Positions 35,481 through 43,855 of a DNA stretch of 64,000 nucleotides are shown in pieces (within the stretch, counting starts at the first letter, position 1; each line of letters starts with the position of its first letter). The translations under genes and the position numbers were made by a program. Below the pieces are notes generated by a model, which worked only from the letters and a program-made list of their open reading frames with translations, was not told the origin of the DNA and ran no database searches. Source of the DNA: VXNE01 sp965261535 (GTDB lineage Bacteria; Pseudomonadota; Gammaproteobacteria; Pseudomonadales; Azotimanducaceae). The DNA lies in the NCBI GenBank assembly GCA_965261535.1, contig OZ253469.1, positions 1,984,001 through 2,048,000 of the forward strand, read 5' to 3'.

Positions 35481-35897
35481 TTGGCTTACGACAAACCCAT
35501 ACCCCCGCATGGACTCCATACCCAGCCGTTCTGGGACGGCGCGAAAGAAGGCAAGCTGATGCTCCCGCGCTGCACGAGTTGCAACCGCGTTCACTGGTAT
35601 CCGAGGCTCATTTGCCCGTTCTGCCACGCGACCGATATCGAATGGATTGAAGCGAGCGGCGAGGGGCGCATCCACACCTTCGCCGTGCAGCACCGCGCCT
35701 TCGGCGGCTGGGCCAAGGAAGTGCCCTACGTCACCGCATACATCGACCTCGCCGAGGGCGACCGCATGCTGACCGTCCTGCGCGGCGTCGATGCGAACGA
35801 ACCCGAATCGATCAAGATTGGCGCCAGGGTGACCGTCGAGTTCGAAGCCGCCAACGAAGATACGCACATTCCCTTCTGGCGCGTGGCGGAGAATTGA
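35481..35897 (+). CDS. DUF35 zinc-ribbon/OB-fold protein, acyl-CoA thiolase partner
   Basis: A 138-residue protein with an N-terminal rubredoxin-like zinc ribbon (C31-TS-C34 and C45-PF-C48) and a C-terminal OB-fold (DUF35, ending VTVEFEAANED). Such proteins form obligate complexes with SCP2-type thiolases or aldolases, as with Ltp2 in steroid side-chain degradation, binding the acyl-CoA. The start appears to be TTG at 35481. The thiolase-like gene begins 2 bp after its stop, so the pair is co-translated. Confidence 0.9.
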   Translation: MAYDKPIPPHGLHTQPFWDGAKEGKLMLPRCTSCNRVHWYPRLICPFCHATDIEWIEASGEGRIHTFAVQHRAFGGWAKEVPYVTAYIDLAEGDRMLTVLRGVDANEPESIKIGARVTVEFEAANEDTHIPFWRVAEN

Positions 35898-35899
35898 TC

Positions 35900-37108
35900 A
35901 TGGCGGCAAACCTCAATAACGCCGCAGCCATCGTCGGCGCGGCGGAATCCAACGAAATCGGCTATCCCGAAGAGCGCGGACCCAAGGTTACATCGCTGCA
36001 ACACCACATCGAGGCCATAACGAACGTCTCCAATCAAACCGGGATTCCCATCTCGGACATCCAGGGAGTGTTCTCCGCTGGGTGGTCATCGCAATTGGCG
36101 GAGCATCTGGGCCTGAAGCCGCGCTACATTGATACGACGTCCGTTGGTGGCTGTTCCTTCCAGATTCTCGTGCATCACGCCCTTGCGGCGATACACGCGG
36201 GCATCATCGATGTCGCCCTGGTCAGTCACGGCCAGGCGGGCTGGTCCTATCGCGGGGCTGGCGGCGGAGGCGGGCGCGCCGTGGCTGGGGAGATCGATCC
36301 AGCCACCGAGATGACCATGTCCTACGGCGTCTTCGGCGCACCATCGAACTACGCCCACGCCATGGTCCGGCACATGCACCGTTTCGGTACGACACCGGAA
36401 GACTTCGCGCACGTCTCGGTGGTGACCCGTCAATGGGCCACGTTGAATCCGCGCGCCTTGATGTTTTCGAAAGACACCAATCCGTACGGCGGACCGATCA
36501 CCGTAGCCGACGTCGTGAATGCGCGGTTGATCGCCTGGCCGCTGACGCTGCTCCACTGTTGCCTTGTGACAGATCACGGCGGCGCCGTCATCGTTGCGCG
36601 ACCCGAAATAGCCCGCAGTCTGCGCACCAACCCCGTGTGGATCTCGGGGGCGGGAGAGTCCATGGGTCATGCCAACATGTTGGAAATGGCGGACTTCACC
36701 GCCACCTCCGCATCACGGTCATCCGCCACCGCCTACGAAATGGCGGGCCTCGGACCCGGCGATATGGAAATGGCGATGATCTATGACTCCTTCACCATCA
36801 CAGCGGCTATTACCGCCGAGATGCTTGGCCTGGCTCCCCGGGGCAAGGGCTACACCCTTTGGAAGGACGGCCACGCCGCACCCGGTGGCCGCCTGCCAAT
36901 CAATACCAACGGCGGCGGCCTATCGTTCAACCACTCCGGCATGTACGGCATGCAGCTCTTGGTCGAAGCATATCGGCAACTGTCCGGTACCGCAGAGGAC
37001 GGGGTCAACGGCATCGAGGGCAAACAGACCAACGCGCGAACCTGCGTGGTGAATGGCACCGGCGGGACCTTGTCGACAACCGGGACGCTAGTGCTTACTG
37101 CGGACTAG
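35900..37108 (+). CDS. SCP2-type thiolase-like protein (lipid-transfer family)
   Basis: A 402-residue thiolase-fold enzyme of the non-classical SCP2/acetyl-CoA acetyltransferase branch. Seen: VGGCSFQILVHHALAAIHAG, where the position often held by the nucleophilic Cys reads VGGCSF, then YDSFTITAAITAE and NTNGGGLSFNHSGMYGM in the C-terminal half. The ATG at 35900 directly follows the DUF35 stop. In related systems this pair performs retro-aldol or thiolytic side-chain cleavage. Together with the double-hotdog hydratase at 42034-42906 it suggests branched or sterol-like acyl-CoA degradation, though the substrate is inferred. Confidence 0.88.
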   Translation: MAANLNNAAAIVGAAESNEIGYPEERGPKVTSLQHHIEAITNVSNQTGIPISDIQGVFSAGWSSQLAEHLGLKPRYIDTTSVGGCSFQILVHHALAAIHAGIIDVALVSHGQAGWSYRGAGGGGGRAVAGEIDPATEMTMSYGVFGAPSNYAHAMVRHMHRFGTTPEDFAHVSVVTRQWATLNPRALMFSKDTNPYGGPITVADVVNARLIAWPLTLLHCCLVTDHGGAVIVARPEIARSLRTNPVWISGAGESMGHANMLEMADFTATSASRSSATAYEMAGLGPGDMEMAMIYDSFTITAAITAEMLGLAPRGKGYTLWKDGHAAPGGRLPINTNGGGLSFNHSGMYGMQLLVEAYRQLSGTAEDGVNGIEGKQTNARTCVVNGTGGTLSTTGTLVLTAD

Positions 37109-37866
37109 TGTTCCGTCAAGTCCAAAAATGCGAGTGCCCCGCAAGCGCCAGCATAGCGGACATCACATTGAGCGACGAGCTTGTCCCTTTTGAAGGCAGA
37201 CAAAGGGAACTCGATTCGGGAGAACGTTGGCGGTCGCCGACGCGGTAGGATTTCTTGGGCAGAGACCGAGTGACAGCGACTCAAGGCCACAATGGTCAGT
37301 ACGAGATGTGGAAGCTGTACGTGGCGACGCGGACAGGATCCGGCGCGTCGCGAGAAGCCTGCGCAAGCAGAAAGGCCCGGTTACGGCGTCGCCGATTGCT
37401 GAACGGCATCCGCATCCGGGGCGCGGGCTCCGGCCGCCGTGGGTGGCGAAGGTGCCGGTTGTCGCTGGATCAACTGGCTGCGCGCGGGGCCGTCGCCGAT
37501 GGCGGCTGGCTGGACTACATCTTCGGCGAGGCGCATGTCGCGGTGGCGGAGTGCTTCGAGGCGTTCGCCGCGCGGCCAATTCGCGTCATGGACATTCTCG
37601 GGTACTCGAGTGCGCAATCCAGGGCCGCGTTGGGGGCGATCGCAAGCGTGCCCAATGCGCTGCGGCATTCAGATGGCCTCGGCGTTGTCACGTTGTACAG
37701 GAGCGATGCGCCGCGCCTGCGATAGGGATCGAAGCCCGGCAGGGGCGAAACGCGATATTCCGTGGCTCGGTACTTCGTACGTGAGCTTGGCCCGAGGGAT
37801 CGCCTTTGTTTTGAACGGACATGTGAATTGCTGCTTTCGACATCCCCGATCCCTGGCAAGTCCCTG
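37109..37866. other. 758-bp gap with one weak open frame
   Basis: This stretch lies between the thiolase gene and the split lipoprotein. It holds overlapping open frames on both strands, none convincing. The frame at 37255-37725 is listed separately with low confidence. No RNA gene or inverted-repeat element is recognised. Confidence 0.5.
37255..37725 (+). CDS. Doubtful hypothetical protein
   Basis: A 156-residue open frame. The first half is Arg-rich and looks like out-of-frame translation, while the second half (DYIFGEAHVAVAECFEAFAA, IRVMDILGYSSAQSRAALGA) has a plausible protein composition. A second frame, 37227-37784, reads plausibly in its first half (VRDVEAVRGDADRIRRVARS). Together this could be a frameshifted gene remnant, but no family is recognised. 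Confidence 0.25.
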   Translation: MGRDRVTATQGHNGQYEMWKLYVATRTGSGASREACASRKARLRRRRLLNGIRIRGAGSGRRGWRRCRLSLDQLAARGAVADGGWLDYIFGEAHVAVAECFEAFAARPIRVMDILGYSSAQSRAALGAIASVPNALRHSDGLGVVTLYRSDAPRLR

Positions 37867-38241
37867 ATGCCGCTTCTGTCATTTCGATTTCTCGTCGCTC
37901 TGATCGTCGTCGTTTTGGTTTCCGCCTGCGGCGGTGGCGGTGGCGGTGGCGGTGGCGGTGGGCCGGGAAACGTTGTGCCGCCACCACCCAAATCCATCAG
38001 CGGCGTCGTGATGCTCGGCCCAGTCGCGGGCGCGGACGTAGAGATAACCGGTACGGGTGGTGTGCTTGGGTCTGGAACGACCCGCGAGGATGGAAATTTC
38101 GGTCCCATCACCTATTCGGGAAGCTACAGCGGACCGCTGCGTATTGAGGTGACCGGCAATGCGGAGTCAACCTGGATTTGCGATTTTCTCATCGGCTGTG
38201 GCTCCGGCCTTGTCTTCTATCAACCGGGCGACAGCATCTAA
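37867..38241 (+). CDS. N-terminal part of split giant lipoprotein
   Basis: A 124-residue fragment beginning with a lipoprotein signal peptide (LVALIVVVLVSAC, Cys near 21), followed by eleven glycines, a Pro stretch and a small beta-sandwich-like domain (SISGVVMLGPVAGADVEITG). It ends at TAA 38239-38241. The downstream open frame continues in exactly the same reading frame with sensible protein sequence from the next codon, so this is one gene cut by a single nonsense codon, not a natural small protein. The start at 37867 fits the signal peptide; the frame is open to 37762 upstream. A one-base change from GAA or CAA would restore it. Confidence 0.7.
   Translation: MPLLSFRFLVALIVVVLVSACGGGGGGGGGGGPGNVVPPPPKSISGVVMLGPVAGADVEITGTGGVLGSGTTREDGNFGPITYSGSYSGPLRIEVTGNAESTWICDFLIGCGSGLVFYQPGDSI
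37930..37962 (+). repeat. GGY trinucleotide repeat (11 Gly codons)
   Basis: Eleven successive GGC/GGT (final GGG) codons directly after the lipobox cysteine, arranged as a near-perfect 6-bp alternation. This is a slippage-prone tract; whole-codon changes alter only linker length, while one-base slips would switch the gene off. Confidence 0.85.
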
Positions 38242-38262
38242 TTCGATGCGACACTGGAGGCC

Positions 38263-41200
38263 GTGGTTCCCACGGCGACTGCTGGCCATTTCGTGTCAGT
38301 CAGCATGCTTTCCAATTTTGCCGCCAAACGTGTCGACGTGCTGGGTGGTCTGAGTACGGCCAATGTGAACAGCGCGAATGCCGACATTGCCGACCTCTTG
38401 CGACTTGTGCTGGGCGGTACATTCGATGACCTGTCGCTGGAACTGCCAAACGACTTCATTTTCGTTGAGCTTTTCGATCTGCAGGATCTGCCAGCGCCCG
38501 GCGACGAGGACGATGCGCTGAGCATGGTGTTGACCTTGCTGAACAGCGGTTTGATGGGTCTGGCCCGGTATCCGCAAACAACCGGTGAGTTCATCAATCT
38601 GATCAGCGACGATGTTTCGAACCAACCCGTATTGCCGATCTCTCAGCCCCACCCTTTCACAGCCAGCCAGGAATCGTTTCTCACCATGTTCCTCGGGCAG
38701 GGTATCGAGGCCAGGAAAGCGGGAGGCCCAACGGTCGGCTCGATTAACGATTTGTTATCACCGAACGATCTAAATGTCCTGATCCGTAGCGCGGGCACAG
38801 CTCTATTTCGGTTGCCAGCACTGTCGCTCGGGACTCTTGACCTGAATGTCTTCGTCAACGACCGGGCATTGGAGAGTCCCATACTCCGAGAACTCGCCGT
38901 ATTCACGAGCACCGGTGCGCATTTGCAACCGAGTGACTACAAGGTTCGTGTTTTCCCGCGGGATGGCGGCCCCTGGTTGTCAGCAACGACTGTATCGATC
39001 AATGGTACGCCACAGGTGCGCCTGGATTTCGACAGAAGGCAAATCACAACGCTGCCGAATAGCATTTACGAGGCCACCCTGGAGACCTACAGCACAACCG
39101 GCAAGTTCCGCCGGCACCTTCTGAGGGTACGGCTTGATCTAACGCTAGACCTGCAAGTGGAGGCCGGACCGGAGATCGAAGCCCAGGAGCGCTCGACGAT
39201 CATGTTGAATGGATCTGCGCCGGATACTGTCGATTCCATAGCCTGGGTACAGACTGCGGGGCCCGCTGTCGCAATCACGGACGGCGATACGTTTCAGCCG
39301 AGGGTGCGGTTGCCGGCTGTCGATAGCGATCAGACCGCAACGATACGCCTTGATATCGTCTTCACATCCGGCGCCAGGCGCTCGGACTCGGTCCACATCC
39401 GTATCAAAGCCATTGCCCATATCGCCGACGTGAGTCTTGGCGACCCGGTGCTTCAACAATGTATCGACGAAGCTTCCGGCGACCTCGTGGAAGTAGTCGA
39501 ACTGACCGCGTTGACATGCGCGAGCGTCTCGGACACCACCGGGCTCGACACTTTCAGCGCGCTGACGTCGCTGGCCCTGGCCGGCAATTCGCTTTCTTCG
39601 CTGGAACCGCTGTTGCCGCTCGCAAATCTGCGGTTCCTCGACATCTCCGGAAACCCGCTGCTCCCCTGCGAGGAGGTCGACGCGCTCGCACGGCGGCTGA
39701 TGGAAGGCACCGATCTGATTACGGACGACACCTGCCAGGCCAACCTCGCCCTCGACCTGGGCGCGTATGGATTCGACGCGGCGCTCCACGAGGCGCGCAA
39801 CCAGATCTACGTGTCTATTCCGAGCCGAAAGGAGATAGCCGTGATTTCCCTGACGAGGCTTCACATCGTCGATCGACTGCCGATGCCGGCAACACCTCGT
39901 GGCATCGATGTGAGCATCGACGGAACCCGGCTATTCGCGGCATTGCATGGAAGCGATGCGATCGCCATCGTCGACATCGAACAGCGAACCGTCCGCTCAG
40001 TCGACCTGGGCGAATCGGTTGACCACCTTGACACTCTTGACGTCGTCGAAGGAGAGCCGGACCGGCTGTTCGTATCGGCAGACGGTGGACTCTCCTACAT
40101 TGCACAGGTACTGCTCGACCAAGGCCTCGTTTCTTCGAGAGTTGCCGGCGGAAGGTTAATCCGGACTCGTCCTGTGTTCGCGCGATCTCCGGATCAACTG
40201 TTCGTATACATTGGTTCAGGGAGATCCCTGTACAAGTTGAGCCTGCAGGACCAAGACGCACCGATCATACTGGAGACCGGACCTAGGAGCGTCGGTGGCA
40301 CCCATAGCCTTGCGATCAATCGGAGCGGCACCCGGATTGCACTCGGCTACGGGACGGTGGTGCGAACCGATTCATTCACCAGGGAAGGACAAGTATCCGA
40401 GGGACGTTCGGTAGGAAGCAATATCACCGATACGCTGTTTGTCGCAAGTTCGAACGGGATCATCGAATCGTTCGATTTCGCGACCCTCGAAAAGACCGAT
40501 TCAAAGGCGACCAAATGCGATAGCGGCGAAACCACCCGGATCATTGCCTACGATGATGACGAGTCATTCATGTTGCTGCAAAACGATAGCGCGTGCCTGC
40601 ATGCGGTGGTATCGAGGTCTACGCAGTCAGACCCCTTCACGGCATTGCGCTTCACGGATCTCGCACTGGAGCAATGCGTCATCGACGCCGCGAAGACCTA
40701 TGGCCACACGCAACCGGAGGATTTCACGCAACTGGATTGCAGCCTGACTCCGAAAACGATACGGGACCTCGACGGCATCAATCGTCTTTCCAACTTGGAA
40801 GTGCTCGATCTGTCCAACAGCGGAATCATCGGCCTGTCGCCGCTTGCAGGGCTTGCATCGCTGCATTCATTGACCGTCAGAGACGCCCGTGTCTCCGACA
40901 TCGACGCACTTTTCAGCATCGACACGCTGACTTCGATAGACCTCACCGGCAACCCCGGGGTGACATGCGACGACCTCGATGAACTTGTCGCTACGGGCGG
41001 CTCGGTGCAAGCCGATCAGTGCACAGACATATTGCGGGTGGAGCTCGGAGGCACCGGACACGACATGGCACACGACTCGACCGGCAACCGGGTATTCGTT
41101 TCCGTTCCAAGCCTGAACCGGATATTGGAGGTGAATCTGAATACGGCGGCGATCGTGCGGAACTTCACGTTATCCGGACAACCGCGCGGCATCGATCTCA

Positions 41201-41943
41201 GTCGTGACGGGCGGACAATCTACGCGGCACTGCATGGGCTTGGCGACATTGCGGTGCTCGATACCACCAACGGCGACACCGAGAAAATCGATATCTCCGT
41301 TGAACTCGACGATGACCGAACCTGGGATGTCGCCGAGGTATCAACGGATCGTGTCGTAGTTTCGACATATCCTACCGGCGGCGAGGGATTTGGCTATGTC
41401 GTCGAGGTCCGCCGCGACCTGGACAACGCTGCAAAAAGAGTTGCTGTCGGAAGGATCATTAGGTCGTCACCGATTTTTGCCGTCAGCCCCGATCAAACGG
41501 CTGTCTACGTCGGTAAGGCAGTCGAGCCAGGCTCTCTGTACAAACTCGACGCGACACAATCGAACTTGCCCATCATCCTCGAGGATGAACATGGGTCGAT
41601 CGAGAGAGATGGCTGGAAAAGTGGCACCTCCAGTTTCGCCCTGAACCCGGATGGATCGAGAATCTACCTCCGGTCCGGACAGGTTCTTTCGACAGACACG
41701 TTTGATCAAGTAGCACGATTTCCACCCGGTCGTTCCGTCGTAAGCGCAGACGGGTCGAGCTTGCTGGTGGGTGACGTGGAATCCGATTCCGCCGAAGTCT
41801 ACGACATCGCCACAAGCGGCCAGATTGGTATCCGGCGGTGGGGATGTGATCTGACAGACCTGGCAGTAATCAGGGAATTCGGTGATGGAGTGCTCGTGCT
41901 CGGTGATGAATTGGTCTGTTATAGCCGAGTGGTCTCGTATTGA
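38263..41943 (+). CDS. C-terminal part of split LRR/beta-propeller lipoprotein
   Basis: A 1226-residue open frame in frame with 37867-38241. Without the signal peptide it would be stranded in the cytoplasm. Its architecture is a tandem duplication: N-terminal region (about 1-390), leucine-rich repeat block 1 (LTSLALAGNSLSSLEPLLPL), YVTN-type beta-propeller 1 (ATPRGIDVSIDGTRLFAALH), then LRR block 2 (LEVLDLSNSGIIGLSPLAGL) and propeller 2 (QPRGIDLSRDGRTIYAALHG). The start GTG 38263 is only the first possible start after the stop. If the stop is real, the gene is a pseudogene; an error in the sequence is the main alternative. The likely role is adhesion or binding at the cell surface. Confidence 0.75.
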   Translation: MVPTATAGHFVSVSMLSNFAAKRVDVLGGLSTANVNSANADIADLLRLVLGGTFDDLSLELPNDFIFVELFDLQDLPAPGDEDDALSMVLTLLNSGLMGLARYPQTTGEFINLISDDVSNQPVLPISQPHPFTASQESFLTMFLGQGIEARKAGGPTVGSINDLLSPNDLNVLIRSAGTALFRLPALSLGTLDLNVFVNDRALESPILRELAVFTSTGAHLQPSDYKVRVFPRDGGPWLSATTVSINGTPQVRLDFDRRQITTLPNSIYEATLETYSTTGKFRRHLLRVRLDLTLDLQVEAGPEIEAQERSTIMLNGSAPDTVDSIAWVQTAGPAVAITDGDTFQPRVRLPAVDSDQTATIRLDIVFTSGARRSDSVHIRIKAIAHIADVSLGDPVLQQCIDEASGDLVEVVELTALTCASVSDTTGLDTFSALTSLALAGNSLSSLEPLLPLANLRFLDISGNPLLPCEEVDALARRLMEGTDLITDDTCQANLALDLGAYGFDAALHEARNQIYVSIPSRKEIAVISLTRLHIVDRLPMPATPRGIDVSIDGTRLFAALHGSDAIAIVDIEQRTVRSVDLGESVDHLDTLDVVEGEPDRLFVSADGGLSYIAQVLLDQGLVSSRVAGGRLIRTRPVFARSPDQLFVYIGSGRSLYKLSLQDQDAPIILETGPRSVGGTHSLAINRSGTRIALGYGTVVRTDSFTREGQVSEGRSVGSNITDTLFVASSNGIIESFDFATLEKTDSKATKCDSGETTRIIAYDDDESFMLLQNDSACLHAVVSRSTQSDPFTALRFTDLALEQCVIDAAKTYGHTQPEDFTQLDCSLTPKTIRDLDGINRLSNLEVLDLSNSGIIGLSPLAGLASLHSLTVRDARVSDIDALFSIDTLTSIDLTGNPGVTCDDLDELVATGGSVQADQCTDILRVELGGTGHDMAHDSTGNRVFVSVPSLNRILEVNLNTAAIVRNFTLSGQPRGIDLSRDGRTIYAALHGLGDIAVLDTTNGDTEKIDISVELDDDRTWDVAEVSTDRVVVSTYPTGGEGFGYVVEVRRDLDNAAKRVAVGRIIRSSPIFAVSPDQTAVYVGKAVEPGSLYKLDATQSNLPIILEDEHGSIERDGWKSGTSSFALNPDGSRIYLRSGQVLSTDTFDQVARFPPGRSVVSADGSSLLVGDVESDSAEVYDIATSGQIGIRRWGCDLTDLAVIREFGDGVLVLGDELVCYSRVVSY

Positions 41944-42033
41944 TCTGTGAGGCGTAGGTGCGTAGGTGGGAGTGTGGTGCAGGGTGTGTCGGGGTCCCGT
42001 AGACTTGGGTTTGACTAAGCATCGGGGATCGTC

Positions 42034-42906
42034 ATGGCCACGTACGACGCCAAGGCCGCTCTGCCCAACGACAGGGCAGGTCCGTGGGGAGAACCTGTCA
42101 AGATCGCCTACGATCAGCGGGATGTGCTGCTTTACGCGACGGGGATCGGCACGCGCGATCTGCGTTTCGTATACGAGCGGCACCCGGAATTCAGTGTCTT
42201 TCCGACGTTTGCGATTCGCTGGGGCGGCGCTGGGGCTCCCATCGATCCCGAACTGATACCGAACTCGCCTGGACCGCTCAACATCGACGCGGAACGTTAC
42301 CTTGAAATGTTTCGCCCTTTGCCACTCGCTGGCGGAGTCAGCGTGCGATCCCGACTCATTGGCGCCCACCCCCGTGGCAAGGGCAATGGTTTCGTCGAAT
42401 GCGAAAGCGAGGTATGCGACGCCGAGGGCAACCTGTACCTGCGCATGGTGAACGGCTCGTTCCGCCGCGGCGTGGAAAAACTGGGTGATATCGAACCTTT
42501 CGAGGGCGCCGGCCGCACCTTTTCCGAAAGGATCACGTTGCCCGAACGCAAACCCGACATCGTCCGGGAAGCGCACATTGCCGACAACCAAGCCCACATT
42601 TACCGGTTGTCCGGCGACTACAACCCGCTACACATCGATCCGGAAGCGGCGCGTTTCGGCGGATTTGACGAACCCATCCTCCATGGACTGTGCACATTCG
42701 GCCATTGCGCACACCTCTTGCTCGATGCGCTCTGTGAAGGCGACTCGGCGCGCTTTCGAAAGATCAAGGTACGTTTCTCGGCCCCCGTTTTTATGGGCGA
42801 CACGTTGCGAGTGCGGATCTGGACCGTCGGCAACGGCCGCGCGCTCTTCGAGGCGCGCGTAGGAGAAACGACCGTCGTGTCGAACGCGTACTTCGGGTGG
42901 GAGTAA
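42034..42906 (+). CDS. MaoC-like double-hotdog enoyl-CoA hydratase 2
   Basis: A 290-residue enoyl-CoA hydratase of the MaoC/hydratase-2 type, resembling the hydratase domain of peroxisomal multifunctional enzyme 2. The C-terminal hotdog has the signature YRLSGDYNPLHIDP with catalytic D195 and H200, then GFDEPILHGLCTFGH. The N-terminal hotdog (about 1-150) shapes the acyl pocket for bulky CoA esters. It is encoded alone, some 5 kb after the DUF35-thiolase pair, with which it may share a pathway for branched or sterol-type acyl chains. Confidence 0.92.
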   Translation: MATYDAKAALPNDRAGPWGEPVKIAYDQRDVLLYATGIGTRDLRFVYERHPEFSVFPTFAIRWGGAGAPIDPELIPNSPGPLNIDAERYLEMFRPLPLAGGVSVRSRLIGAHPRGKGNGFVECESEVCDAEGNLYLRMVNGSFRRGVEKLGDIEPFEGAGRTFSERITLPERKPDIVREAHIADNQAHIYRLSGDYNPLHIDPEAARFGGFDEPILHGLCTFGHCAHLLLDALCEGDSARFRKIKVRFSAPVFMGDTLRVRIWTVGNGRALFEARVGETTVVSNAYFGWE

Positions 42907-42967
42907 TGATCCACCGCGCACGCCGCGACTGGAACGTCCGGTAGAGCGTCGGGTCGAGAGATCAATC

Positions 42968-43840
42968 ATGCGGCTGCACTTGATCGACGGCACGTTCGAA
43001 CTGTTCCGCGCGCACTACTCCAGGCGACCGCCCCGTCTATCGCCCTCCGGCCAGGACGTGAAGGGGACCGTCGGAGTCGTCTCCACATTGATCCGGCTGG
43101 TCGACGACCCCTACGACGATGTGACCCACCTGGCGGTTGCATTCGATAACCCCGTTCAATCGTTCCGCAATCGCCTTTACTCCGGGTACAAGTCTGGAGA
43201 GGGCCTGGACCCCGCAGTGCTCGCGCAGTTCGACCTGGTAGAGGATGCGGTGGATGCGCTCGGCATCGTCGTCTGGTCGATGGACGAATTCGAGGCGGAT
43301 GATGCACTGGCAACGGGCGCCTCACGCTGGCGCGACGAGGTCGACCAGGTGCGCATCCTGTCTCCTGACAAGGACCTTGGTCAATGCGTCGACGACGATC
43401 ACGGCGTGGTGCAGTTCGATACGGTGCGGCGGCGCGTTATCGACGCCCAGGGCGTACGCGCACGCAATGGCGTTGACCCCAAGAGCATTCCCGATTGGTT
43501 GGCGCTCGTCGGCGATACTGCGGACGGCATTCCAGGCATTCCAGGTTTCGGGCGAAAGACCGCGTCCGCTCTGCTGCAACACTACCGCACGGTAGACGCG
43601 ATCCCCGGCGATCCCCGAACCTGGCCCACGGATATACGAGGAGCGACAAGGCTCGCAGCAACGCTCAAGGCGATGCGCAAGGAAGCCGCGCTTTATCGCA
43701 AACTGGCGGTCCTGGTCACGGATGTGCCACTGGCCGAATCCCTCGACGATCTATGCTGGCGCGGTGCCAATCGGGAGAAGTTCGAACGCGTATCGGCGCG
43801 GGTCGGCGGCTTCGGCGTCAACCCGCGCCGGTGGCACTGA
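42968..43840 (+). CDS. 5'-3' exonuclease (Pol I N-terminal domain type)
   Basis: A 290-residue FEN/5'-3' exonuclease resembling the N-terminal domain of DNA polymerase I but encoded separately. Metal-binding acidic clusters are visible in LIDGTFELFRAHY, the EFEADDALA block, ILSPDKDLGQCV and VGDTADGIPGIPGFGRKTAS (helix-hairpin-helix). It probably removes flaps or RNA primers and supplements Pol I. It is convergent with rpoC, 15 bp apart, without an obvious terminator between. Confidence 0.9.
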   Translation: MRLHLIDGTFELFRAHYSRRPPRLSPSGQDVKGTVGVVSTLIRLVDDPYDDVTHLAVAFDNPVQSFRNRLYSGYKSGEGLDPAVLAQFDLVEDAVDALGIVVWSMDEFEADDALATGASRWRDEVDQVRILSPDKDLGQCVDDDHGVVQFDTVRRRVIDAQGVRARNGVDPKSIPDWLALVGDTADGIPGIPGFGRKTASALLQHYRTVDAIPGDPRTWPTDIRGATRLAATLKAMRKEAALYRKLAVLVTDVPLAESLDDLCWRGANREKFERVSARVGGFGVNPRRWH

Positions 43841-43855
43841 TCCGATCCCCGGCAA

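Noticed and set aside
38239..38241. Recoded stop codon (selenocysteine or pyrrolysine)
   Set aside because: The codon is TAA, which is used for neither; nonsense mutation, phase-variable readthrough or sequencing error is more likely.
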